Shown here: positions 10,426-23,731 of the stretch, one piece after another
How the letters are laid out: each line of letters starts with the position of its first letter
Position numbering within the stretch: position 1 is the stretch's first letter
Origin: Takakia lepidozioides
Lineage: Eukaryota; Streptophyta; Takakiopsida; Takakiales; Takakiaceae
Assembly (NCBI GenBank): GCA_030704615.1
Contig: CM060732.1
Location: 71,467,053-71,531,052 of the forward strand
Length of the DNA: 64,000 bases
Direction of reading: 5' to 3'
Notes under the pieces: generated by a model
The model's input: the letters and a program-made list of their open reading frames with translations, nothing else
The model's database searches: none
What the model was told of the DNA's origin: nothing
Translations under genes and position numbers: made by a program

Positions 10426-13400
10426 GTTCACACCAGCTTGACGAAGCTGGCATATGAGCTCTATTTCCTCACTGGAGAGCCACAAGAGTTGTTGCTGCTT
10501 TGAGTCCTGGGAGGGCCCATTTGCTATAGGAGCTGCAACCTTCTGTCCAGATGGGCATTTGCATTTGTAAGAAAGCTGCTGAGATTCTTGACCACAGGGA
10601 GCAGGGGAATGTGGATAATAGGAAGGAAGCTCTGTATGCTGATGAGGGTCAAATGAGTATCGCCAATGGGGTTGGGAGTTGAGAGCAGTGTCAGTTTTGG
10701 AAATCATGGGATGTGACTGTGAGAATGTGACAGGCTCCAAAGAGGTGTTTCTGCAACTTTCTATCACTTGCGTGTATCCTGCAGAAGGCAAGACAGCCTG
10801 CTGATAGGATGTCGCATATGGTGCCCCCACACTCTGTTCGTTGGAATTGCATGAGGACTGGCCCACATTTTGAAAAGCACAAGGGTCATAACGTTGGAGA
10901 GTTGATTGCGCAGAATGTCCTGCAAAGAGGCAGATCAGTTTTATGTCCAGGAAAAGAGTGGAAATACATCTTGATCATAACAAGTGCAAAGAGTTGTAAT
11001 CAATGGATTGAAACTGGTCACCCAGAGAAAACAGAAGCTGCAAAATTTCTTGAGCACATAGTTTTTCAGCCTTCCACAAGCATAGCATGTAACAACCCCA
11101 ATGCGCAGTGAAATGGAGAAGCATCATATGAACAATGGGAATTCTGAAAAAAGAAAAAAAACAAGCACAGGCTGGACAACAGTTATCCATCTGCTGAGAG
11201 AACTACTGCACAGTTGGGACATCATCAAGTGGATTTCAACTTGAGACAATCAATTTCAGGCTCACCGCTCAGTCATGTAATGTGCTGTTTTCAGTATTGT
11301 TACCCCTAACCCTGTAGATGTACACCCGAAAGATGTTAAATACCAGGTCTCTGGTACTGCATCGAACTGAACACCTTGCTTGTACGAGACACCCCCAAAC
11401 CAAGAACAGTTGTTGGCTGTGGAGGTCTACTACAACAACTTCAAGAAACAGAGCACTATCACCTGGGTTTAAATGGCAATATCATGATGGACCCAACGAT
11501 AGGCCGAGGTGAATATTCCACCTGGGGAATGTTTCTTCTTAGAATTGGGTACTGAACATCGCAGACACCTCTCACCGAAAGGACCACCTCAAGTTCAAAC
11601 AGGACAGTCCAATATGACCAGAAAGTTGGGAATTTACCACTAGAATAGGGTCTTGGACCATTTGAGGGAGGGACCTGCTGCTGGTGCAAGTGGAAGGAAG
11701 GAACATGAAAGTTGAGAGCTGGGTGTAAAGTTGGCATTTCTGGAGAAGTCGGTTTCTCAGGGGCTTCCTCCACAGAACAAGAATTTTGCTGGTTATAGCC
11801 GTTGAACCCACTTACTGAACCCAGTATAGGCTTGGGCCAGCAGCAATGCCTTTCTGGGGACCCAGCCAGAGAGGACCTTGGTGAGCCTTCGAAGGATGAA
11901 GATACTTGAGGTTCATGCGCTTGATAGGCTGCTGCAGTCTGCAAGCCCGGCCAGGAACCTTTAGGCTTCTGAGTCGCCGAGGTCTGCATGTATGGACTGG
12001 CTACCTCCACTCTCCTTGGAAAGGGCCGAGAGGATTCCCACTTTCCTAAGCTGTGTTCATCTTGCAGTGCAGTGAATCGGTTGTGTGAGCCATGAGACGA
12101 AGAGTGGATAGCATGTTCAGAATACCCGCCCCCTGTACAGTCCATACATCCAGCTTCAGTCTTCCTTCCACCACTGTGATGCAATGTGGGAAACATATGG
12201 AAGTAAAGCAGATGTAAGGGCACAGGTTGTGATCAAAGTGAGAAACAGTCTAAGACAGGAAGAGATATAGGGGAGGTGGAGAAAGATAAAGAAAGAAGAT
12301 GAAATAAACTGATGAAATAAACTGATTATAGGGGCATCCACAAGCAGCCCAAACAATGAAATGAAATGGTACTTCATAATGTCCGCAGAAAGCTCAAAGA
12401 GCTTATGGGACAAAAACAAAAGAGGGAGCCAGAAGCAGCCCAAAAGCAGGTACTGCTTAAGGGATTGCCTAAGGGTCAAAGCTTTATGCAGGTAAGCTGC
12501 CAAGCATTTCTGATCCTCGTAATGGAAGACTTCTGTGAGAGATTGGGTTTCACAGCATAGACAGTTGAATCTCCCACAGATCTCATAGTAGAAAGAGCAG
12601 TAAAAGAAGAAGTGTTCTTCAGTGTCCCAGAAACTGAGGCAGTGAAGGAGGAGGAGATGAAGAAGGGAGTTGCCAAAATCAAAACAAAACTTAAAACTTT
12701 GACAAGGAATGAGGTCTTTGAGGTTAATACAGTTACCTGTATGTTGAAGGTGCTCGACCACCGCGTCTGTAGTGAAAAGTGGACTCCTCTGACAGCCGTC
12801 ATTAGCCGTGGCAGAAAATCTCTCCAGGAAAATTTTTTCTTCTTCAGGGGGTTCAGCAGACCAACCCACTTGGTCATTGCTCCAATGGACATTAGGATAT
12901 GCAGTATCCACATAACTGGTGTTCTGATTCACCACTCCATCTGGCTGATTTCCTTGAGAGCCTGTCACTCCACAGCTGGATTGGTAAGACTCGCAGCAGT
13001 CATTCAGACCCTGATGTGTGGGAGGAGTATGGACGCTGGAGAAAGGAGCCACCCACTGGTTTCTTTCCACAAACATTTCTTTGCTTTGAGGCTCACAGAG
13101 CTCAGATTGAATAGATTGGACTGTTACGTTAGCTGAGGTGTGTTCATTCCATCCCGTGCCTGGCCAGACGCTTGGAACCACCAAAATGGTCTTGACCTCT
13201 TCCACATCTGGTATATCTCTCTCCATGCATAAATTTGATTGGCTGAAGTTGCCAATGCAACCACCAAGGGCTTGGCCTCCCATTGCCACTAGCAGCCTTT
13301 CCTGCTTACAAGGATCACATACCTTCACAAACTCATCTGTTTGTAAGCAATGTTTCTGAAAGTACTCTTGCAGCCTTCCCTCACTAGTTGGACTGACCTG

Positions 13401-16400
13401 CATGATGCTTGGTTGATTAGACTTGACCATATTAGCATCATTCACTGGTGGGTAGATAATAACGCTCTCAAGGGATGCAGTTTCTGACTTTGATGTGGTC
13501 TTGTGTCCTGTTTCTTTCAGAGAAACTGATCCGCAGATTGAGGCCGTGTCTTCTCCAGAACTGCAGCTTGTAGCAACAAAACTGGGGACTGAGCTATCAG
13601 CCAAAACAACCACCATGTCAGTCTTTTCTCCCCCACTATCTTCTCCATCTGAAGAAACCACCATTTTCTCTTCCACTCGATGCTTATTCTTAGCTGATGA
13701 TTTCTTCCAGCTCTGCATCAACCAGCCATTCGTGAGGCCATTCTTCATCCGAAGAATTATAGGTATTTTCCGTTGCCCACCTGCAGGATACTCTTTCAGA
13801 TGGACATCCTCTTTTGGCATATCCTTCACAACCCCTATAACCTGTTGGGCATGCAGAATAAGGTTGAGATGGTCAGCATCATGTTGCATTCCAATGTCTC
13901 AGAAAGAAACAAATCCATTATATATGTGGTAGGGCCAAAGGGCCCCAGGGAGGGAGACAGGATAAGTGACTTTTGACTCCTGAGCTTCTCTCTTTACAGT
14001 TGAGGGACAGACCTGATCCAAGTTTCAAGCAACTTCTTAGGCCCTCGTCTTTTCTCACAACAAATTTCCTCTCTTTTTCTCTTCTTTCTCAAGTTCTGAG
14101 AATCATGCGATGTACATACATGAGGTACCTGTGAGTTGTGTGCTTCAGGCTCCATATAATCAGGGACTGTAATATCCGCTTCAGCTAGTGGCCTATGTGT
14201 TATTTCAGTTGATTCCATGTCTTCCTTACCCACTACAGCAGCCCCATGTTCCACAGCCTGCCAGCCTGAATCGAGACCCAAATATGCAACTACTAGATTG
14301 CTGGTTTCAGTAGCTGCTGGAAATCTTACAGGGAAGCTTGGCAATTTTCCTTTCTGAAGGGATAAATACTGGCAAAAGAGGTCTTCAGAGCTAGAGATGC
14401 TCTGCATGTTCACCCCTCCAGTCTCCCAAGCCTGTTGCTGAAGGGGCACCTTCAAACTTTGCAAAGCAAAATGCCTGTCATGCTTTGATATGATAAATTG
14501 CTGATAATCCAGCTGGACGCCATCTGTCCCCTTCATTCCAACGGTGATTCCTTGCATACTATTATCTGCCACTACTCCTTCCAGACCAGGTTCAGTGCCC
14601 AGCCTTTCTTCCACCGATCCCATTCCCTGTGGGATACAATGGATCACCACCTCTCAGCAAGCCGGCGTTGAAGCATCTCTTGTAGGCTACATAAAGTACA
14701 CATGGGACAACACAATACTTGAAAGTGCATAGCAGATAATCAAACAATTTTTTTTGACAGCACCCATACTGGTAAAATGAGAAGTTCAAAGACATGTTTT
14801 GGAAGGTGCTCATGATACTCTGTAAGGTGACTACCATTCCAGAGGGACTGGCCTTCAGTGAACCAACCTCCAGGGTAGCCAACAAAGGTCTCTCTTTGGC
14901 CTGGGAATCTGGCACATGTCCCTCATGCTCATCAGTGGAGCATTCGCAACTGTGAGGGAGTTCGCTCTCCATCCTGAACAACCCAGATCCAGTTTCGATA
15001 AATTACAGATTGATCAGAAAACATAAGTGTATGATTTTTTTGCTAGTAAATCCAAGAGAACGTCAGCCTCATACGTAAGAATGGAAATCTACAGATGCTG
15101 CATCCTAAGCACTAGTACACTTTGCAAGGCAGCTACAGGAGTAAAAGGCATGTAAGCAGGGAGTTACAAATGGCACTGTTAAATTCCTTGAACTCCATTG
15201 ACGGTATAGCAGGCAAGAGTAGACTAATAACAGATTTGGCATGTGTATAGATTTTACGTACATGAGCGGTCTCTGCCAGGCAGGCCACTGGTTGGAGTGC
15301 CCTGTATGACCTAGCAAGCACAAGTTTGAAAGCTCGAACTTCTCAAACCGATCAGATCTCTGAAACATTTCTGCAGATATTTCATTAACAGCCTTTCCTC
15401 TTACACCCTCAACATAGGCCTGCTGCAGGAATGGCTCATCCTCCTGTAAAAGAAGCTGGATATTGCCTCCCCCCCCTCTCCTCCTCCCTTTAGAGTCCAA
15501 AGTATTACCTTGGAGTAAAGGTTCCATGTGACCCTTTTGTCCATCGCCCGGCCCCATTTGTTTGCTCACTTCTCTCTCTACTAAACTCTTTCGGTGAGAA
15601 AATCTCAGGAATGGAGACCAGTTGCAAGACTCTTCAGCCCAAAATGTCTCTTTTGTGGGTAATTCACCCACATGATCTGATCTCATAGGCCCCATAAATG
15701 TGTTTTGATGAGGCCCTGCTTCACCTTCATCACCCTGTCTCATTGATGGCGACAACAGGCATGGGTATTAATAACTCTAGAACTTACCACTGCTTGATTA
15801 TGCACAGAAGCCATTCAGACTCGAACCAAACTAGTAGGTTGATAGACTAAGCCCTAGTGCCAGAAATAGCGGGCACCATATGGGTCTTCTTTTTATTCTT
15901 TATGGCATATAGAGTTCTCGCCCCAACTCCGAAAATGTGTAACTTAAGACATGGGAAACAAGTATTGTTTTCTGCAATAGACACTCAAAACTCAACTTTG
16001 TGCAATACTTTGAAGGTCCAGTACCATTTGACAGCTATATACAATCCTTCATACAAGAAGTGTGAGTACAAATCTTTAAAGGGGAAGCCTGTTCCCCCCT
16101 CATTGAAGTTACCATTACGAACCAATTATTGCACAATTTGTGAATTATCCATACAGGTACAACCCAAACCTGGTGGTGAGGGAAACTCGTTGCTGATATA
16201 AACCTGTCACACTCTTTCTCAGAGAGACTCAGATTTTGTATGCTTTGCTCCAACTCACTGTATGACTGGGAAGCCAACAATGGCTCACTCTCTTCTTCTG
16301 CAGAATTGTACCAATGCAGTACTTCCGATGAAAACCCCTGATCCGGACAGAGTCTCTCTGGGCTACTCCTCACATCCTTGTCTAACCTCACAGGCCAATC

Positions 16401-18480
16401 CTCAGAACCTGCTGAGAAACCTATCCCTAGTGCTTGAGTTCGACTGATAGGGTTATCTGTCCACCCGATTTCTAGTTCCTCATCCGCTGTCTGACCTGAC
16501 CTAGCAGAAATCTCGGTGCTGTGACTTTCCTCGGAGCCATTTGTGGCAATTGAATTGGATATCAATAATTGAGGGGCTGGAGAACACTGTGGGCCCTCAA
16601 CTCTGTCAGAACCAGTTCCTACTCCATGTCTTTGTTTCACAGGACTCATCCCACCTTGAACGCTTCCCCCAGATATAGGATTCTGTGAACGCTCAATCTT
16701 TGACGTCCCAGTTTTTAAGGAGAAGAAGCTGCAAGCCTCGGGGCTGTTTGGACAGTCCATCTCGGAATCTGTCCTGCTCACTTGATCCCCAACCAATCCC
16801 CTGCCATTTTCCTTCTCTTTCTTGTCCTTTGCTTGTGTATGTTCCTCCTCTGGTCCTTCTGTATGTGTGCCTATCCCCAGAAAATAAACTTTACTGTTAT
16901 CACTGATTGTTCTGTCTGTAGAACTCTCTTTGCTGTGGTCACCGTCTGGTTGACTTTGCAACCCCCTCTTGCTCTTCCCCTTCTCAATCATCCCCTGTCT
17001 ATCGATGCGGTGTTCAGTCTCCCACTCACTACCCTTCTCAGATTCTGATGACCTTTGCTGCCCCTTTTCCATGTCCAAACGAGGAACTGTGTCATGCAAC
17101 CTCTTGCTCCCAAATATTTCCTCCCTCTGCGCACATAACAGTTGAATAAACTAAAAACATGAAAAAATAATGGTGATTACTCATTGGAAGGTCCACATGC
17201 CAACTTATTTGCTCTAGTTCCACTTTATTTTTAAGCAATGACCAAAGCATCAAAACTATGTAGTAACCTTTCAGTTCGGCCTAGCATTCTGAAACGAACT
17301 TGACATTCAAGTTGCGACTTAAGTGCTTGAGGTTGACTTTCAAAGGGTAAAACGTGGAGATAAAAAAAGTGCGTACCTTGCTGTCAGTGGATTCCCACCT
17401 GAACAGATATTCCTCCCTCTCAAGCAGATTAGTCAGTGGTTGTGCACTTTGCTCTCTCTGATCTTGTGGGTGGCATCTTTTCCAGTTGTACTTGCCAGCC
17501 TCAATATCCCCTCTCTCTGTATCCATCTCTCCTTCCTTGGTGAATGCATTCTTGCCTGTCTCCCTCTCTGAGATTGTGACTGATTCTAACTGGTTGCCTG
17601 TAGGCAAACCATTACAGCTTGCAGCAGCATCTGTTGCTGGAGCCCCATCTTCTCTCCCATTTTGAAAAAATCTCCCTTCAGAATTCCTGGTTGCCTCGAT
17701 AGCAAATGCACACCTTGTTTCTCTCGTTCCAACCTCGGGTGTGGGTAATTTCTCACTAATTGAGATTGTAAGCTGCTTTGGAGGCTCCCAGACCTCTGGA
17801 AACATCAAGCTCTCCCGCATCTGAGGCATCACTCTCATTTCAGTAGAGACTGATACCTGACTGGGAGATCATTCATCAAATGGTGACAGTCGATTTGAGC
17901 TTGGCCCTTGTTCTCAAACTAGTGGCACCCCCACTCCGGGCAGCTCTTGAAAACGTAAAGACACAGTCGCCTCGTAGGAGTCATCCACCAAGTTGGTGCA
18001 GTTTTCAAGGATGGCGTTGGGATTCGGAACCCTGAATAGTTCTTCATGGTTCTCCATCAAGTAACCTCATCCATGTTGCAGCTTTACTGGCCAGGGAGAT
18101 CAGCCTGGCGCTCCTCATCCAAAACTGAATGTCTAAGATTCATGGTCGAGCTTGCTACAAACCTGCAGAAATATCTGACTGACATGCACCAAGGTGCTTG
18201 CACACACTCTTTATCCGCTAGGGGTTGGAAAATCAGAGCTCACATAAAGCGGACTCTTAGCTGGAATTTGTGTCACAACCTCTGAGGGTGCTGCAGGTAG
18301 AACTGGACATGGACATCATTGTACAGGTTGCTCATCCCACAATTTGACATAGACGTGGAACACGTGGCTGCAAGACTGCTTCCTCCCCTCCAAGCATGAC
18401 TCATGTGATCTACCTACAGCCAGAATGTTCGCTTCCTTATGACTGTAACTGCGGGCAATCCGAGGACTCTCGACGGCCAT
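10426..18480 (-). CDS. Unidentified long Ser/Gln-rich nuclear-type protein, multi-exon
   Basis: I do not recognise the family. Minus-strand coding blocks with usable splice sites are: about 17838-17379, 17132-16198, 15755 to about 15310, about 14981-14800, 14629-14013, about 13898-12737, 12173-11576 and 10919-10426. Donors include GTACGC at 17378, GTAACT at 12736, GTGAGA at 11575 and GTAAGA at 10425. The predicted product exceeds 1400 residues, is rich in Ser, Glu, Gln and Pro, and looks largely disordered. The 14629-14013 exon ends with a strong nuclear-localisation-like basic cluster (LRKKRKREE and EKRRGPKKLLETW). The last block seen contains QQQLLWLSSEEIELICQLRQ, so at least one more exon should lie further left. 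A possible first exon is 18480-18418 (MAVESPRIARSYSHKEAN, then donor CT|GTAGGTAG), but exons between 18.4 and 17.9 kb could not be joined. A role as a transcription or chromatin factor is a guess from composition only. Confidence 0.5.
12300..12736 (-). mobile_element. LINE tail inside an intron
   Basis: Between the donor at 12736 and the acceptor at 12174 of the long minus-strand gene lies a minus-oriented LINE tail. It shares cacaagcagccc, agctcaaagagcttatggga and atttctgatcctcgtaatgg with the reverse complement of 0.74-1.5 kb. Its translation (EEHFFFYCSFYYEI, then EVFHYEDQKC) runs in frame after the exon because the host frame happens to stay open through the intron. It should not be counted as part of the host protein. 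Confidence 0.65.
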
Positions 18481-18484
18481 GCCT

Positions 18485-19004
18485 AGTGTTTCACAGCTCG
18501 ACAAGGCAGGAAGCGAAGGGAGGGGGACGACGCAAAGAAACCGAGCATGATCCAACACAACCGACCGTTACGTTGTGTTATGTTCTGCCCCGCTGACCGG
18601 ACTCCCGCTTCTTTGCGTGAGCCCGGGTTGTTCCCATGTGGGGGCAACGGGAACAGGCACTCGTATGGTCTCGAACGAGTACAAGAATCATGATTAAATG
18701 CGCTGGACAATTCAACCATCCTCCATTCCAAATGGTCTTTGACAGCGAGAGAACGTGAGAACGTGGGTTCTAATGTAACGGTACTTTTAGGTCAAAGGAA
18801 ACCCCCTCTCCTCTCGAGGGAGTTTCTCCTTCTTCAAGTGCTCGAGTCTTTCTGTTACTCTGTCTCCAGCACCGTTTTCAGAGAGATTGATTCTGTAGTT
18901 TGTTGCGCTACCAAGCTCTTTGTTTCGGAGGTTCTGTGGTTTCAGTACAGGAGGTGCCACTTCTTCTCCTTGTACTCCACTCGTCAGGGAAGTATTGAAG
19001 AAGC
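18485..19004. promoter_or_regulatory. Divergent intergenic region, long minus-strand gene and SAP18
   Basis: About 520 bases separate the proposed first exon of the minus-strand gene (near 18480) from the SAP18 start at 19005. It holds pyrimidine-rich stretches and no reading frame I trust. No TATA box was seen, which fits housekeeping genes. Use as a shared promoter is inferred from geometry. Confidence 0.4.
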
Positions 19005-21848
19005 ATGTCAGTAGCTGCGGCAGCGCCTGCGGCAGCAGCGGAGGTCCAGGCCAGGCCTCCGAGGGCGCCCATGGCGGCGCCCCGCGGACCTGCGGGGCCC
19101 CCTCGCCCCGCCATTGCTGTAGACCGAGAAAAGGTAAGCAGACACATACACAAGTTCGTTCCCGCGCTTTTGTCCCTTCTCATTTCTTTCCTCCTTGGAA
19201 CCACAACGAACCCGATGGTTTCTTGGCGACGCGGGAATTTGTGACAGCTTCATAGAGAGTTTGACAGTTCGTATAGAAAAATGTCGATAAGAAGGTACAT
19301 AACGATATGCAGTATAAAGCCCAACATTTTCTGCATTTTCATGCTGCATCGACCCCAAGGTATTGTTCGTTGGCTGCAATACGTTTCCGGGCACTCGGTC
19401 TGAAGTTAAGTCTGCTGACTCGTTAACAAAAAGTGCGGCTGGATATGTCAATGAAAGACAGCCATGCTTACACAGAAGTGCAGTAAAACCCTGCACCTCT
19501 GCAACAGCAGTCAAAGGCAGTCCTTAAATGTGAAAAGGCATGATGTATTCTTCATACATTGGTCCTTGTGCTCGAGTTACATATCAGTTAAAAGTTAATG
19601 CAGGTTCCAACTTGCAAGCAGTTGTAGGAGTATTTACTACTTTCATGTAAGTTTGAGCTAGTTAAGAAGACTTTTTGGATTCATTGATGGAACTCACACA
19701 GAGCTGAATTGAATGGCATTTGCCAGAGGGTGTGGATCGACAAATGACAGAGCAATCAACCTGAGATTTACATCAACGCTGTGGTGATAATTAGAAAGTC
19801 TGACGTTTGAAGAGGCTCAGTCCTTAAACAGCATGTTGTTTTTTTTGCAACTGAGAATCTCGGAAACTTGCAGCATGTTTTAACCAAAACATGGTATCCG
19901 AGGCCTAAATAGTTCCTTTCTCTCAAGGAATTGCTTAAAAGCAACCTGCCTTCCCAGAGAGAGAGAAAGAGAGATACTCAATAACTGTCCCCTGCAAGTA
20001 TTTACCGCAGTGTATCCCTCAGGTATCCCTGGGTGTAGTTCAACCAACCCAACAAGGATAGCCAGCTCGAAATTGCTTGAACACTTATGCAAACATCGCC
20101 ACTCCAACCAAAGTGTCTGATTGTTATAAAGAGGTTGCTTTTATGGGTGGGGTGCAGACATGCCCACTACTCCTTCGCGTTTTCCCAAAGGTTCGCCTTT
20201 CCCTCACTACATTCCATGTCAGTCCAGTCATGTCAGTGGTGGATGTTCAAGAAATTGTTGGTGTGTCGGTGCTTTCTCTCTCCCTTTGTTCACTTTAAAT
20301 TCTGGGAAAATCTTTCTGTTAAGAAGTCTGGTAAAGAGCTTGTTGGATGAAGTCTGGAAAGGGACAAACATCCTTTGATAGTAGCATCCCCAATCTTCTC
20401 CTTTGTTGTGATGCCAGCTGTCTCCCTTTTTTTGGCTCTTTCCAAATTGTGTGCTTGTTTCATCGCCACAGGGCTAGTGCAGTCTTTAAGAATAATTCCT
20501 CCCATTTTCATCCACCTTCAGGAGGTCCTGTTTCTCCTCTCCTCATCAGTTGACACTGTTAGACTACAGATGTCTGAAAGAAATCGTAGCTGATTGGGCA
20601 AACAGGATGGAGGCCATCACACTGTGGAAGACTTTGCGGTACGAGGGAAAGAGCCAAAGGATGAAGTTCAGATCTACACCTGGCGCGACGCCACCTTGCG
20701 GGAGCTAACTGATCTTGTAAGCCTTAGCTTCAGTGCCTTTTGCAAAAGTGTCCATTTCTTCTTTTATGCCCTCGTTATATATTCCATTAAAATACTGTCA
20801 ATTCCTCTTTAGGCCTTTATTCAAGGAAAGGGGAAATTCCGATCATCAAATTAAAAGCCAAAAGCCTCCATATGTCTCTCCCTCTTCACAAAGGGCAGGT
20901 TGGATTTTGGAAGCCAGTGGTATGTAATACCTGATCAAGTGGAACTCTCATCTGCCAATGGAAGGTTTTGTGCTGCAAGTGAGTAATGCAAGTGTACATT
21001 GAGATTGACACCCACTCAAAAATATGATATCATCACCAGTAAGTTGTTGGCCAAGCATTAAGTACACCCATTTTTATCTTGCAGAAGTGGGCTACTAAGG
21101 AAAAGAAAGGGGGATATCTTTGGGTCTGAGGGCAGATAAAGGAGGTAGCACCCACAGCGAAGGAGCGGAATGCACGCCTTTCATTTGCTTTCGTATATCC
21201 CGACCGACGTGGCCGCAATGTCATTCGGAATGTTAGTGACCTCTCTCCCTCCCCTGTTGCAATTGCAAGGGACCTGTGGCATGAATGGTGCTAAAACGTG
21301 CAAATTTGAGGTGGCAGGTAGGAACAACATTTTCCAGTCCAAACCAAAGAAGAGGGGATGGTTCCCGCACTCTTGCTGAACTGAGCTTCCAGGTACACAT
21401 TTCCCAATGTGGACAACCCATGGCAGAGATGGAGAAGGAGATCTGAATTGTTAGTGACTAGTGCAGCCTATGCATATCTCCTTGCACTTAGTATTGTTTT
21501 GCAAACTGTGTCAGACTTTTGGTTAGGTTTAGATTGGCTGGTTGGATGGATTCTGGTAACACAAGTTTGATCAAAGTGGACAGATAGATTTCAGGAGTTA
21601 GTTATCTGAAGCTATTGCTTGAAAGCATCCGTATCTAACCGAGGTGCTATCTTAGGGATCGCCAAAGAGGTGTAGATTAAGTGCAAGAAATGCATGGTAG
21701 AAATTGAAAATATAAGCAGATGTTTCATGAAATTGACTTGGAAGGCTTGACTGCAGATTGTCAAGTTAGGGGTGTTTTGTTCTAAGTGTGGGTGTCGTCT
21801 GGTATGCAGACTGGAGATTTTTTGGATGTTGCAATCTACAGTAGCTGA
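19005..21848 (+). CDS. SAP18: SAP18, Sin3/splicing-associated 18-kDa protein
   Basis: SAP18 is a ubiquitin-like-fold nuclear protein. It acts in histone-deacetylase corepressor complexes and in the ASAP/exon-junction assembly with ACINUS and RNPS1/SR45. Coding exons, all phase 0: 19005-19133 (Ala/Pro-rich N-terminus ending AVDREK, donor gtaagc), 20158-20190 (TCPLLLRVFPK), 20606-20716 (DGGHHTVEDFAVRGKEPKDE, then QIYTWRDATLRELTDL), 21136-21231 (KEVAPTAKERNARLSFAFVY, then PDRRGRNVIRN). The last exon is 21810-21848 (TGDFLDVAIYSS and a TGA stop). The expected block of about 24 residues before TGDFLDVAI was not found. The nearest candidate is AKTCKFE at about 21292-21312, but its phase does not join the preceding donor. 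The visible parts give 135 residues against about 150 in relatives. The start is chosen at the only upstream ATG in frame, followed by the usual low-complexity head. Confidence 0.9.
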
Positions 21849-21849
21849 A

Positions 21850-23730
21850 GTGTGCTGTCCGAGGAGGTGATTTCCAAGCAAATTTGCAGGAGCTTCAACC
21901 ATTGTATCTTATACATGCAGGGTGAGACCTTTTGATTCATGCTTCTGCTACAAAATGACCCGGACACACAATGATGTAAGGCCAAGTTAATGAGTGCATT
22001 CCAATTTTTCCTCATTTGGGAGATGCAAGAAAGACCCTTGGACTGGGTCACGATTAAAACACTTGTGACATATTTGGACTCCATAAACTGCTGTGTACAA
22101 GATATCTCCATAGTCTGTTGTGCCGAGCAGATAGATTCCCTGGAAAAGAGTGTGTGTGTTGTATTTATCAGAGAGGTTAGGTGAGTTTCTCATTCACAAT
22201 CTTTAGGATTTAGAATTGTGCTTCTCGAATTTTGAGTGGCTCACCTCAGATTTCAAACCTGGAAGACGTGGGGGCCAGAAAATGCAAGCTTCTCGTTGAA
22301 TCAATGCCAATAGACTAGGCACACAAGATAACAAGCAAAGCTAAATCAGGAAGAGGAGTGATGAATCCAGAGACCAAGTGCATGCATGTATGGGCCCAAG
22401 TATGTAGAGAATTGACAGTGTTCACTCCTGTTGATATTTAGTTCTTCAGTTTAGTTACATCAGTCCAATCAGTCCGGGGTGAGTTTAATTATTCAGTTTA
22501 AGACAAGTCAAGGCTTATGTGCAGACAAGCAGTGTTAGTTCAACTTTTGTTAGAGAACACTTTTGGGTTGACAGACACCAGGCATACACCTACATAGATT
22601 GGAAAAGGTAGCCAAACACCAGAGTTCACAAATTTTTCTTGACCTTTCTTTTCATTGAGAGTTGTCGGGGCCAGATTCTAGATAGAATCAATATCTTAGC
22701 AGCAGGGTTATGAATATTTCTTGAATCTTGCCCTTTATTTCTGATTTATTTGTCAGTTGAGATTTGTCAGACCACATTCTAAGATAGAATGAATATCTTA
22801 GAATCTATTGCATCTCTCACAAACAGTAGGTGTCCGTGTGGTGCTGCTCATCATATCCAGAGATGACTTGTACCAACAACCATGCTCTAAAACTGAGCGC
22901 AAAACTGGAGAAAGAGGAAAAGCAATGGACATGTACTTGCGGGTTAAGGAAATACACAAGCTGCAGTTTGAGATTTATCACAGCCCCACAGATTCATAAT
23001 TGATTTCAAGCACATGCAACAAAGAATAGCTATGGTGCCAAGGGCCTGAGAGTTAGGATAGAAAATCCCACTAAGGTCCTAGAATTTGAACACAGATGTT
23101 TCCTAATAGGCTGCCTACCTCCATTATCTCCACATTGGAGGGCAAAGCACAACATTTGGAATTATAACTTCGAGAGCCAAAATATGTCATATGGTCAACT
23201 GCAGGAAGCCAATCTTTCCCAGGACAGCAAGATGGCACCAAGTAGTCGTGGGAGACGAGATTAGATATGGACAAAACATACGGTCCAGATACCACCGTAG
23301 GCATCATTTCACATGGAGGTCAAATTGAAGGATATCTTATCTCACATCCACACACAAGATTCTTCAGACGAAGGAGCCCTTAAGATGATTAACCAGTTGT
23401 AATGTCAAATTGGAAACAATTTACGAGTTCGGCAACTGAAATAATCTGATAGAGTGACTTTTCAAAAGAATTGAATGAATAATGTTTACTATACCAAAAC
23501 TTCAAGGGCTTTGAGACTTAAATCTAGTACCCTTGAAGATTACCTGTATACCTTGCATATACAGAAGAACACTATCCAAAGTCCCTCTGAGGTTGGCACC
23601 CAGTCCTGGAAGAGGGGGCTGCAGAAGTGGGCTTTGCCCCCTGTGTTCTCCAGGCTAATCTGGTTAATGTCGTGTCTCTAAACCTAATTTGCAACCGGGG
23701 ATCCACTAACTAAATCAGGAGATGACTTAC
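21850..23730. other. Intergenic DNA, SAP18 to desaturase
   Basis: No gene was recognised. The stretch contains a short tandem duplication (22655-22800, listed separately). The two convergent genes on either side leave room only for their 3' untranslated regions and terminators. Short frames here show no family features. Confidence 0.45.
22655..22800. repeat. Two-copy tandem duplication
   Basis: The blocks ttgagagttgtcggggccag with tagatagaatcaatatcttag and ttgagatttgtcagaccaca with aagatagaatgaatatcttag repeat about 100 bases apart. The copies differ at several bases, so the duplication is not recent. Confidence 0.6.
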
Positions 23731-23731
23731 A

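Noticed and set aside
22808-22999. Frame with KTGERGKAMD and KLQFEIYHS that faintly resembles the missing SAP18 block
   Set aside because: It lies beyond the terminal SAP18 exon (21810-21848), the spacing of matching residues is wrong, and short chance similarity explains it.
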